NCBI GenBank assembly: GCA_038211615.1
Contig: JBBQVL010000081.1
Coordinates: forward strand, 1 to 18,733
Direction of reading: 5' to 3'
Source of the DNA: DASWJZ01 sp038211615
Lineage (GTDB): Bacteria > Pseudomonadota > Alphaproteobacteria > Rhizobiales > Afifellaceae
Length of the DNA stretch: 18,733 bases
Shown: positions 1 through 6,757 of the stretch, piece by piece
How the letters are laid out: each line of letters starts with the position of its first letter
Numbering within the stretch: the first letter of the stretch is position 1
Program-made: the position numbers and the translations under genes
Notes under the pieces: model-generated
Told to the model about the DNA's origin: nothing
The model's database searches: none
The model's input: the letters and a program-made list of their open reading frames with translations, nothing else

Positions 1-307
1 GCCGCGACGGCGTCGCGGCGATTCCGTGAGCCCCAGAGCGTATGGGTCCCGGTCTTGGCCTGACGGCCAAACCGGGATGACAAAGGGACATGGAGCTGGG
101 ACGCCTGCCCGCCCACAGCCCCTGGGCCCCTCAGCCCTAGCTCGCCACCAAAACTCTGTCATCCCGGAAGGCGAGCCCGCGAGGCTGTCCGGGATACAAA
201 CGCACCGAAGGCGCAGGCTGGCCGCGACGGCGTCGCGGCGATTCCGTGAGCCCCAGAGCGTATGGGTCCCGGTCTTGGCCTGACGGCCAAACCGGGATGA
301 CAAAGGG
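1..307. repeat. Tandem palindromic intergenic repeat, period 220
   Basis: Bases 1-87 and 221-307 are identical, so this gene-free stretch holds at least one and a part copies of a 220-base unit; the left end is cut by the window edge. Each copy begins with a perfect 8-bp-stem hairpin (1-19 and 221-239) and contains a longer hairpin (48-76 and 268-296): CCCGGT and ACCGGG flank TTGGCC-TGAC-GGCCAA, with one bulged base. Between the copies a third hairpin (162-194) pairs TCCCGGA with TCCGGGA. The outer ends TGTCATCCCGG (157-167) and CCGGGATGACA (292-302) are inverted relative to each other, so 157-302 is one palindromic element. This resembles the short non-coding palindromic repeats scattered in Hyphomicrobiales genomes (recognised from memory, not searched). 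No credible gene lies in 1-324. On the minus strand the hairpins follow the aminotransferase stop codon and could end or protect its mRNA, but no T-run is present. Confidence 0.8.
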
Positions 308-324
308 TTGTGGGCAGGAGCGCC

Positions 325-1575
325 TCAGGCGTCCACTTTCAGGTCGAACTTCTGCGCGTCGACCGGCATGGTGTTCCGGAGCTCCGCCTGATCGGCCGGC
401 AGGCCGCCGAGGACGACGCGGGCGGCGACGCCGATGTTGTGGACGATGTCGGCGATCTCCGCTTCCGTGTGCTCCGGGTGGGTCGCCACCATCACCGTGC
501 GGTTCAGGATTTCCAGCGACCGCGCGCACATGTCTTTGGAATAGGCCTTCCGGCACTCTGCGTTCGCCGGCATCAAATAGGGGTTCATCGCCGGGTGCGC
601 GGCGCCGATGCCCATCAGCACCTGATCCCATTCGGTGTAGGTGTGGCGGCCGGTCTTGCCGACGATGACGCTCGGGAAGAGCCTGGTGAAATGCGTCGCC
701 GCCTCGGCCGAGGGGAGCGCGTACATCACCTGCGTGGCGCAATCGTAGTTCGGGCTGTTCATCGGCGAAGGACGCAGTCCGAGATTGTCGAGCTGCGCGG
801 TGCCCTTCAAAATCGTCTTCTTCTCCGCGCGCATGGCGGAGATCATGCCTTCGAGCCGGTCGAGCTGCGCGTTCAGCATCGCGCCGGACAGCTCGGAAGC
901 GCGCGCGCCATTGGCGGAGAACGGCTTCGCGTCGTCGTTGCGGCCATGCCAGTAGAAGTGACAGGGGTCGATCGCGCAGCGCACGCGCTCGGCGACCACG
1001 TCGTCGTTGATGGAGACGCCGCCGCCCTCCCCCGCCGTCATGTTCTTGTAGTAGTTGAAGCTGAACGCGCCGATATGGCCGATCGAGCCGAACTTCTTTC
1101 CCTCGTAGCCGCCGCCGACACCCTGGCAGGCGTCCTCGATAACGATCAGGCCGCGCCGCTCGGCGATCTCCATGATGGCGTTCATATCGCAGGCGGCGCC
1201 CCACATGTGGACCGGCACGACGGCCTTGGTGCGCGGGCCGATGGCGTCTTCCACCGCCTGCGGGTCGATGGTGACGCTCTCGTCCACCTCGACGATCACC
1301 GGAATCGCGCCGACCGCCAGCACGGAAGTGGCGGTCGCCATGTAGGTGTGGGCGGGGATCAGCACCTCGTCGCCGGGTCCAAGGCCGACGGCGGTCATGG
1401 CGGCGGCAAGCGCCTGCGAGCCGCTGGCGGACAGCGCAAAATGCTTCACGCCGAGGAATTTCGCGTAGCGCTCCTCGAAGCGGTCGCATTCACTGCCGAC
1501 GCCGTAGCGGAACAGCGCCTTGTCGCGGATCACCCTGGTGACGGCGTCGATTTCTTCCTGACCGGCGATGTACAT
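325..1575 (-). CDS. DegT/DnrJ/EryC1/StrS-family PLP-dependent aminotransferase
   Basis: A 416-residue fold-type I, PLP-dependent enzyme of the sugar-aminotransferase family, expected to be cytoplasmic. These enzymes move an amino group, usually from Glu or Gln, to a keto-sugar or other ketone. Visible landmarks are the phosphate-binding SGSQA (51-55), the cofactor-binding Asp148 in IEDACQG, and the probable Schiff-base Lys177 in SFNYYKNM, followed by the glycine-rich GEGGG typical of the family. Length is normal to slightly long. The ATG at 1575 has GGGAG about 7 bases upstream. The gene lies 89 bp downstream of the GntR regulator on the same strand, so the two are probably cotranscribed, divergently from the hydrolase/transporter genes. 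The substrate cannot be read from the sequence. No sugar-nucleotide biosynthesis genes are nearby, so a catabolic or modification role tied to the neighbouring locus is more likely than surface-polysaccharide synthesis; that is inference. Confidence 0.9.
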   Translation of the reverse strand: MYIAGQEEIDAVTRVIRDKALFRYGVGSECDRFEERYAKFLGVKHFALSASGSQALAAAMTAVGLGPGDEVLIPAHTYMATATSVLAVGAIPVIVEVDESVTIDPQAVEDAIGPRTKAVVPVHMWGAACDMNAIMEIAERRGLIVIEDACQGVGGGYEGKKFGSIGHIGAFSFNYYKNMTAGEGGGVSINDDVVAERVRCAIDPCHFYWHGRNDDAKPFSANGARASELSGAMLNAQLDRLEGMISAMRAEKKTILKGTAQLDNLGLRPSPMNSPNYDCATQVMYALPSAEAATHFTRLFPSVIVGKTGRHTYTEWDQVLMGIGAAHPAMNPYLMPANAECRKAYSKDMCARSLEILNRTVMVATHPEHTEAEIADIVHNIGVAARVVLGGLPADQAELRNTMPVDAQKFDLKVDA

Positions 1576-1664
1576 TCCCGTCTCCCGCTGCGAGGCTCCT
1601 CGGCGGCTGCGAACCTAGTCCAGGAGAGGCGCGAACCGCAAACGGATCGCGATGCCGAGCGTGA

Positions 1665-2336
1665 CTATCGTCCGAGCAGATTGGCGCTGACCGTCGCGAG
1701 ATGTTCGGCCATGGCGCCCCGCGCCCCCTCCGGATCGCGGCTCAGGAGGTTGTCGAGCAGCGCACCGTGTTCGGCGCAGTAGCGTCGGCGGCGTTCCTCG
1801 GAGAAGGTGCGCTTCTTGATGTCGAACCAGGGGCTCTGGCTGCGCAGCGCGCGCAAGAGGCCGTGCATCTCCTTCAGGAGCACGTTCCGCGAGCTGGCGA
1901 AGATGCGATGGTGGAACTCCGCATCCCAATGCTCGAAGGTCGGCATGTCGTCCGACAGGAGGGCGTTGCGGTGGGCCTCCTCGACGTTCGCGAGTTCGCC
2001 GGCGCTGGCGTTGGTGGCGGCGAAGGCGGCGGCCGACGGCTCGAGCAGCAGGCGGATCTCCATGATGTCGGCCGGGCTCGATCCGCGCATGCGCTGCGCG
2101 ACCTCGGCGAGCGACTGCCCCTCGCCGGCCCGGATAAAGGTGCCGCGGCCGATATGGCGGGAGATCGCGCCCTCCTCGCGCAGCACATCGAGCGCGCGGC
2201 GGATCGTGTTGCGGGCGACGCCGAGGGTGGTCGCGAGATCGCGCTCGGGCGGAACGCGGCCGTGGTCCGCCCACTCGCCAGCGTCGATCCGCTGGCGGAG
2301 CGACCGCGCGATGTCGGCGGCGAGCACGCGTGCCAT
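1665..2336 (-). CDS. GntR-family transcriptional regulator, FadR subfamily (FCD domain)
   Basis: A 223-residue repressor-type regulator. Residues about 4-70 form the GntR winged helix-turn-helix (VPPERDLATTLGVARNTIRR, then the wing HIGRGTFIRAGEG). Residues about 88-220 form the all-helical FCD effector domain. Its usual metal/ligand-binding set is visible as Asp138 and His142 (DAEFHH), His190 (AEHGALLDNL) and His212 (MAEHL). FCD regulators typically bind a carboxylic acid or related catabolite and leave the DNA. The ATG at 2336 is preferred over longer in-frame starts because it begins directly at the HTH and is preceded by AGAGGG. The gene is divergent from the FAH hydrolase and upstream of the aminotransferase. 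A palindrome, ATTGG-TGAG-CCAAT (2356-2369), just upstream is a probable operator. The likely role is local repressor of the hydrolase/transporter locus and of itself; the effector is unknown. Confidence 0.92.
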   Translation of the reverse strand: MARVLAADIARSLRQRIDAGEWADHGRVPPERDLATTLGVARNTIRRALDVLREEGAISRHIGRGTFIRAGEGQSLAEVAQRMRGSSPADIMEIRLLLEPSAAAFAATNASAGELANVEEAHRNALLSDDMPTFEHWDAEFHHRIFASSRNVLLKEMHGLLRALRSQSPWFDIKKRTFSEERRRRYCAEHGALLDNLLSRDPEGARGAMAEHLATVSANLLGR

Positions 2337-2355
2337 GGGGGACCCTCTCTAATCC

Positions 2356-2369
2356 ATTGGTGAGCCAAT
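2356..2369. promoter_or_regulatory. Putative GntR operator palindrome
   Basis: ATTGG (2356-2360) and CCAAT (2365-2369) are perfect inverted arms around a 4-base spacer. This fits the short TGGTnn(n)ACCA-like palindromes known for FadR-subfamily regulators. The site lies 19 bp upstream of the regulator's start and overlaps a possible -10 box of its promoter, as expected for autorepression. The 7-mer ATTGGTG recurs at 2488-2494, nearer the divergent hydrolase gene, and may be a second half-site. Prediction from sequence pattern only. Confidence 0.45.
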
Positions 2370-2394
2370 TATCAGGCAATCCAAAGGCTGTCTA
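2368..2394 (-). promoter_or_regulatory. Possible promoter of the GntR-DegT transcript
   Basis: Read on the minus strand, TAGACA (2394-2389) is followed after 15 bp by GATAAT (2373-2368), close to the consensus -35 and -10 boxes, although the spacer is short. The -10 box shares bases with the putative operator palindrome. In the same intergenic region a TATATT (2425-2430) on the plus strand could be the -10 box of the divergent hydrolase operon, but no convincing -35 box precedes it. Confidence 0.3.
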
Positions 2395-2537
2395 TACGCC
2401 CAATGCCCGGCTCGCCTGCTTCCTTATATTCGCGCGGATGCGTTCCGGTGGTTGCTGCTGGTCCAATATGAAGCTAGGTTGGCCCGGATTGGTGCAGTTC
2501 TGAAGCCGGGCGGCAAGACCCGGCGTCGGGAGGTTTC

Positions 2538-3413
2538 GTGAAGGTCGCAACATTCCAGGTGGGCGGGGAGCGCCGCGTGGGGATCGTCGATCCCGCGCGC
2601 CGCAGCGTTGCGCCGTTCGACCTCCCCATCGACGTGGCGGCGACCGGCGTTCTCGCGCTCGTCCGCCGCAACGGCCCAGCCCCCGCCACCACCTCGCCGA
2701 TGCCGCTCGACCAGGTGACGCTCGAAGCGCCGATTCCCCGGCCGACCCGCAACATCTTCTGCATCGGCAAGAACTATTACGAGCACGCGCACGAATTCGC
2801 GCGGAGCGGTTTCGATTCCAGCGCCGCGAACGGCGCGGTGCCGAAGCATCCGATCATCTTCTCCAAGGTGCCGGAGACGGTCGTCCCGAACGGCGCGGCG
2901 ATCGTCATCGATCCAGGCGTCTCGACCGCCATCGACTACGAGGCGGAGCTGGCGTTGATCATCGGCAAGGCCGGCCGCGGCATCCGGCCGGAGAATGCCC
3001 TCGACCACGTCTGGGGCTACACCATCGTCAACGACGTGACGGCGCGCGACCTGCAGGGCCGGCACAGCCAGTGGCTGATCGGCAAGTCGCAGGACACATT
3101 CTGCCCGATGGGTCCGTGGGCGGTCACGAAAGACGAGATCGACATTTCCGACACCGCCATCCGCTGCTTCGTGAACGGCGAGATCCGGCAGAGTTCCAAC
3201 ACCGGGCTGCTGATCTTCGACGTGCCGACCATCATCGCCGCGATTTCGGCGGGGATCACGCTGCAGCCCGGCGACATCATCGCGACCGGCACGCCGGTCG
3301 GCGTGGGCATCGGCTTCGACCCGCCGCGCTACCTGAAGAAGGGCGACGTGGTCAGGGCGGAGATCGACGGGATCGGGGCGCTCGAAAACCGCGTCGAGGA
3401 GCGTTCGCCATGA
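2538..3413 (+). CDS. Fumarylacetoacetate hydrolase (FAH) family protein
   Basis: A 291-residue member of the FAH superfamily. These are Mg2+/Mn2+-dependent cytoplasmic enzymes that cleave C-C bonds, decarboxylate or hydrate 2-oxo/enol acids in catabolic pathways. The C-terminal FAH domain covers about 70-287. Visible features are IGKNYYEHAHE (76-86), the metal-ligand cluster DYEAELALIIG with Glu135 and Glu137, Asp166 in NDVTARD, Lys183 in GKSQD, and the conserved ATGTPVGVG (249-257). The first 65 residues match the small N-terminal domain seen in many bacterial members. The GTG start at 2538 is supported by GGGAGGT (2528-2534). It is the first gene of the long plus-strand block, divergent from the GntR gene, and its stop overlaps the next gene's ATG (ATGA), which implies translational coupling. 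The exact substrate (acylpyruvate, oxaloacetate-like or ring-cleavage product) cannot be decided. Confidence 0.93.
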   Translation: MKVATFQVGGERRVGIVDPARRSVAPFDLPIDVAATGVLALVRRNGPAPATTSPMPLDQVTLEAPIPRPTRNIFCIGKNYYEHAHEFARSGFDSSAANGAVPKHPIIFSKVPETVVPNGAAIVIDPGVSTAIDYEAELALIIGKAGRGIRPENALDHVWGYTIVNDVTARDLQGRHSQWLIGKSQDTFCPMGPWAVTKDEIDISDTAIRCFVNGEIRQSSNTGLLIFDVPTIIAAISAGITLQPGDIIATGTPVGVGIGFDPPRYLKKGDVVRAEIDGIGALENRVEERSP

Positions 3414-4189
3414 CCAGCGTCACGGTCGGCGGGATCGTAGCGGAGGTGGAGGGCGAAGGCTTCCCCGTCGTCATGATCCACGGCCTCGGCGGCACGTCGA
3501 ACCTCTTCCAGCCGCAGATGGAGACGCTTCGCGGCTACCGGGTGGTGCGCGTCGACCTTCCGGGCAGCGGCCGCTCCCCGGCGCCGCAGGAGACGCCGAC
3601 CTTCGCCCGCTTCGCGGAGCAGGTGCACGGCGTGGCGAAGCTCCTCGGGATCACGCAGGCGCATTTCGTCGGGCATTCGATGGGGACCATCATTTGCCAG
3701 GCGATCGCCGCCGCAGCTCCTGACCTCGTGCGCTCGCTGCTCCTTTTCGGGGCTCTCGCCGAGCCGACGGAGGCCACCCGCAAGGGCCTCGGCGCCCGCG
3801 CCGCGCTGGCGAGAGCCGAGGGGATGACGCCGATCGCCGAGCAGATCCTTGCGCATGCGCTTTCCGCCTCCACGCGGGCCTCGCAGCCCGTCGCGGTCGC
3901 CTTCGTGCGGGAATCGATCATGCGGCAGAACCCGGAGGGCTACGCGCTGTCCTGCGAGGCGCTGGCTGCCGCCGAGGCGGCCGACGCGCGGCTCATCTCA
4001 GCGCCGACGCTGCTCCTCACCGGCGACGCCGACGCGGTCAATCCGCCGTCGGTGGCGGAGGCGCTCCGCGCAAGGATCTCCGGTGCGCGCCTCAGCCTCA
4101 TCGACCGCGCCGGCCACTGGCTGCCGGTCGAGAGGCCGGCCGAATGTAACCAAAGGATTGCCGATTTCTTGAAACGGGTCGAACAATAG
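3410..4189 (+). CDS. Alpha/beta-fold hydrolase
   Basis: A 259-residue serine hydrolase of the alpha/beta fold, predicted cytoplasmic with no signal peptide. The oxyanion-hole motif HGLGG is at 24-28, the nucleophile elbow GHSMG at 88-92 (Ser90), the acid probably Asp208 in TGDADAVNP, and the catalytic His236 in AGHW; a short cap lies between about 118 and 185. Overall it resembles 3-oxoadipate enol-lactonase and related esterases/lactonases acting on small catabolic intermediates. The open frame extends upstream to 3071, but the true start is the ATG at 3410, which overlaps the FAH stop codon by 4 bases; everything upstream in this frame only shadows the FAH gene. Close coupling to an FAH-family enzyme and an amidohydrolase suggests sequential hydrolysis steps on one imported substrate (inference). 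Confidence 0.93.
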   Translation: MTSVTVGGIVAEVEGEGFPVVMIHGLGGTSNLFQPQMETLRGYRVVRVDLPGSGRSPAPQETPTFARFAEQVHGVAKLLGITQAHFVGHSMGTIICQAIAAAAPDLVRSLLLFGALAEPTEATRKGLGARAALARAEGMTPIAEQILAHALSASTRASQPVAVAFVRESIMRQNPEGYALSCEALAAAEAADARLISAPTLLLTGDADAVNPPSVAEALRARISGARLSLIDRAGHWLPVERPAECNQRIADFLKRVEQ

Positions 4190-4231
4190 GGCTCAATCGG
4201 TTCTTCGCCTGAAAAAACAACAAGATCGGGC

Positions 4232-4251
4232 GGGGACCGACGCAGGTCCCC
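4232..4251 (+). promoter_or_regulatory. Perfect 7-bp hairpin next to the amidohydrolase ribosome site
   Basis: GGGGACC (4232-4238) and GGTCCCC (4245-4251) form a perfect stem with loop GACGCA. The stem ends directly against the strong Shine-Dalgarno stretch AAGGGAGGT (4252-4260) that serves the ATG at 4265. It could slow ribosome loading, mark an mRNA processing or stabilisation point inside the operon, or bind a regulator. No T-run follows, so it is not an intrinsic terminator. Confidence 0.5.
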
Positions 4252-4264
4252 AAGGGAGGTTTCG

Positions 4265-5620
4265 ATGGCAGACGGCAATGGCAACGGCAACGGGTCCCGC
4301 TGGAACTCCAACGGGCGCGAGGCAGAATCCGTCCTCTTCACCAATGTCCGCATCCTCGATGCGACGGGCGAATATCCCTACACGGGCGACGTCCTCGTGC
4401 AGGGCAACCGTATCAAACAGGTGACGCGCGGCGGCAGCTCGCGCTTCGGCGGCGGCGCCGGCGCGACCAGCATGGGGGCGACGGTCATCGACGGCATGGG
4501 CGCGACGCTGATGCCGGGCATGATCGACGCACACCTGCATCTCTCCTGGAACAACGCGCCGGGCATCGATCCCATCCAGATGATGGAGCTCGAGGAGCAC
4601 ATGCTGGTCACGATGGAGATGGCCAAGCTCGTGCTCGACGCCGGCTTCACCGCCGGGCGCGGCGCCGCCGCCGCCAAGCCGCGCCTCGATGTCGTGGCGA
4701 AGAAATTCATCAACCAGGGCCGCTTCCCCGGGCCGCGCTACCTTGCCGCCGGTCCTGAGATCACCACGGTCGGCGGGCTCGGCGACGCCTCGCCTTCACA
4801 CATCCCGCATGAGGGGTTGAACCTCGGTCTCGTCGTGTCCGGTCCAGAGGAGATCCGCCGTACCGTGCGCCAGCTCATCAAGTACGGCGTCGATTCCATC
4901 AAACTGAACCTCTCCGGCGAAGCGATCACCGGCATGGGCGCCGAGGAAACGCCGATGGCGGAGGAAGAGGTGGCGATGGCGGCGCAGGAGGCGCGGGCCC
5001 GCAACAAGGTGCTGTCCGCGCATGCGCGCTCCTCCGGCTCGGTGAAGCAATGCATCCGCCACGGCATCCAGAACATCTACCACGCCTCCTTCGCCGACGA
5101 GGAAGCGCTCGACATGCTGGAGGCCGCGAAGGACCGCCACTTCGTCGCGCCCGGCATCGCGTGGCTGATCAACACGGCGCGCTATGCCGGGGAATGGGGC
5201 ATCAAGCCCGGCTCACCGGTGACGATCGAATACGAGCGCGAGCTCGAAATGTGCGTCGAGACGATGAAGAAGATGCACCGGCGCGGCATCAAGATCTGCA
5301 TCGGCGGCGATTACGGCTTCGCCTGGACGCCGCAGGGCACCAACGCCAAGGACTTCCAGACGTTCGTCGAGCTCCTCGGCTTCTCGCCCATGGAGGCGAT
5401 TCTCGCCGGCACAAAGTACGGCGGCGAGATCATGAACATGGGGAACGAGCTCGGACAGATCAGGGAGGGCTACCTCGCCGACCTGATCCTCGTAGACGGC
5501 GACCCGATCGCCAACATCCGCGTCCTGCAGGAAAGGGATCGCATCCTCGCCATCATGAAGGATGGAAAATTCCACAAGCGCCCGCAGATGCAGGAACAGC
5601 GGCGGCGGCTGACGGCGTGA
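4265..5620 (+). CDS. Metal-dependent amidohydrolase (imidazolonepropionase/prolidase-like)
   Basis: A 451-residue cytoplasmic amidohydrolase-superfamily enzyme, expected to hydrolyse an amide, cyclic amide or peptide-like C-N bond. The metal-binding HxH is His90-x-His92 in GMIDAHLHLSW. Further ligand candidates are Lys213 (SIKLNLSG), His253 (SAHARS), His273 (YHAS) and Asp349 (GGDYG), the order seen in the binuclear Xaa-Pro/imidazolonepropionase-like group. The composite beta-sandwich is formed by residues about 22-85 and the C-terminal part (GYLADLILVDGDP, 402-414). Length is typical. The first 17 residues are an odd Asn/Gly-rich tail (GNGNGNG) before the usual beginning of the family. The start is fixed by AGGGAGGT a few bases upstream of the ATG. 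It follows the alpha/beta hydrolase by 75 bp and precedes the transporter genes, suggesting that it acts on the imported compound. The substrate is unknown. Confidence 0.92.
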   Translation: MADGNGNGNGSRWNSNGREAESVLFTNVRILDATGEYPYTGDVLVQGNRIKQVTRGGSSRFGGGAGATSMGATVIDGMGATLMPGMIDAHLHLSWNNAPGIDPIQMMELEEHMLVTMEMAKLVLDAGFTAGRGAAAAKPRLDVVAKKFINQGRFPGPRYLAAGPEITTVGGLGDASPSHIPHEGLNLGLVVSGPEEIRRTVRQLIKYGVDSIKLNLSGEAITGMGAEETPMAEEEVAMAAQEARARNKVLSAHARSSGSVKQCIRHGIQNIYHASFADEEALDMLEAAKDRHFVAPGIAWLINTARYAGEWGIKPGSPVTIEYERELEMCVETMKKMHRRGIKICIGGDYGFAWTPQGTNAKDFQTFVELLGFSPMEAILAGTKYGGEIMNMGNELGQIREGYLADLILVDGDPIANIRVLQERDRILAIMKDGKFHKRPQMQEQRRRLTA

Positions 5621-5641
5621 GATGAAGGCGACCAACAGAAT

Positions 5642-5743
5642 CCCCTCCCCCCTTGCGGGGGAGGGTCAGGGAGAGGGGAAAGATGAAGGCCGCGGCAGCG
5701 CCCTTCCCCCCTCTCCGTCTCTCCCCCGCAAGTGGGGAGAGGG
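5642..5743. repeat. Imperfect inverted repeat inside the operon
   Basis: A C/G-rich palindrome with arms of about 37 bases (5642-5678 and 5707-5743) around a 28-base loop. It fills most of the 138-bp gap between the amidohydrolase and the first permease. The arms are of the type CCCCTCC...GGGGGAGGG, a class of intergenic repeat frequent in Hyphomicrobiales genomes (recognised from memory). As RNA it would fold into a very stable stem and could stabilise the upstream hydrolase mRNA or reduce read-through into the transporter genes. A possible GTG start for the permease at 5732 lies inside the right arm, which argues for a later start. Confidence 0.75.
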
Positions 5744-5758
5744 CGCGTGGCTGCTCGC

Positions 5759-6757
5759 GTGAAATCCCCCCTCCCCACATTGCTCATCGGCCTTCTGGTC
5801 GCGCTGCTCGCATGGCTGTTCCTCGCGATCTGGCCGGACTGGCTGGTCGGCCTGATCGGGCCGAAGAAGATTCTCGTCACGACGATCTTCAACGGCGTGA
5901 CGGTGGCGGGCCTCTATTTCCTCGTGGCGAGCGGGTTCACGCTGGTCTTCGGGCTAATGCGCAACGTCAACCTGGCGCACGGCTCGCTCTACCTGTTCGG
6001 CGCCTATATTGGCTACGCGGTGGCGGACAAGACCGGCTACTGGCTGCTCGGCGTGGCGGCCGGGTTCCTCGCCGCGGCGATCGTCGGCGCGGTGATGCAG
6101 CTCCTGGTTTTTCGGCGCATGGAGGGTGACGATCTCCGGCAGACGCTGGTGACCATCGGCATCTCCATCGTGGCGGCCGACCTCATGCTCGCGGTCTGGG
6201 CGGGCAACACCTACCAGTTCGTGGTGCCGGACTGGCTCGACGGGGCGGTGACCACGCCGATCGTGCTCGCCTTCCGCTCGAACGGCGCGGCGGTGCCGAT
6301 GACCTACCCCCTCTACCGGCTGGTCGTGCTGCTCGCGGCCATCGTCATCGGCGTCGCGCTGTGGCTCGTCCTCAACCGCACGCGGATCGGCATGATGATC
6401 CGCGCCGGCGTCGACGACCGCGCCATGCTTTCCGCGTCCGGCGTCAACGTGCACGTGCTCTTCGCCATCGTCTTCGCGATCGGCGCGGGTCTCGCGGGCT
6501 TTGCCGGAGTGGTCGGCGGCAGTGCGCTCTCGATCGCGCCGGGCGAGGACGTTCGCTACCTGCTCGCCTCGCTCGTCGTCGTGATCGTGGGCGGCATGGG
6601 CTCGATCACCGGCGCGGCCATCGGCGCGCTGCTCATCGGCCTCGCCGAACAGCTCGGCCTCGCCTACTTCCCGACCTACGGAATCGTGCTCACCTTCATC
6701 ATCATGGTGGCGGTGCTCGCCTTCCGGCCGCAGGGCATCATGGGGCGGCCGGCATGA
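5759..6757 (+). CDS. livH: Branched-chain amino acid-type ABC transporter permease (LivH family)
   Basis: About 332 residues of inner-membrane permease of the HAAT (hydrophobic amino acid uptake) importer family, with roughly eight hydrophobic helices. Family signatures are the N-terminal GLYFLVASGFTLVFGLMRNV with NLAHGSLY following, the cytoplasmic ATPase-contact loop RAGVDDRAMLSASGVNV, and the C-terminal block LLASLVVVIVGGMGSITGA. I chose the GTG at 5759 (MKSPLPTLLIG). The longer in-frame starts at 5732 and 5747 fall in or just after the inverted repeat, and the hydrophobic family sequence only begins after them; the exact start remains uncertain. The stop overlaps the ATG of the second permease by 4 bases. 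The livH symbol denotes the family only: with hydrolases next door, the cargo may be an amide, urea-like compound or other small molecule rather than leucine. Confidence 0.9.
   Translation: MKSPLPTLLIGLLVALLAWLFLAIWPDWLVGLIGPKKILVTTIFNGVTVAGLYFLVASGFTLVFGLMRNVNLAHGSLYLFGAYIGYAVADKTGYWLLGVAAGFLAAAIVGAVMQLLVFRRMEGDDLRQTLVTIGISIVAADLMLAVWAGNTYQFVVPDWLDGAVTTPIVLAFRSNGAAVPMTYPLYRLVVLLAAIVIGVALWLVLNRTRIGMMIRAGVDDRAMLSASGVNVHVLFAIVFAIGAGLAGFAGVVGGSALSIAPGEDVRYLLASLVVVIVGGMGSITGAAIGALLIGLAEQLGLAYFPTYGIVLTFIIMVAVLAFRPQGIMGRPA

Noticed and set aside
1..307. CRISPR array
   Set aside because: Only two copies of an 87-base unit spaced 220 bases apart with internal hairpins; the wrong geometry for CRISPR and no cas genes nearby.
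310..1782. Long plus-strand open frame opposite the aminotransferase and the regulator
   Set aside because: Arg/His/Gly/Ala-rich antisense shadow of GC-rich genes, no recognisable domain, overlaps two clear minus-strand genes.
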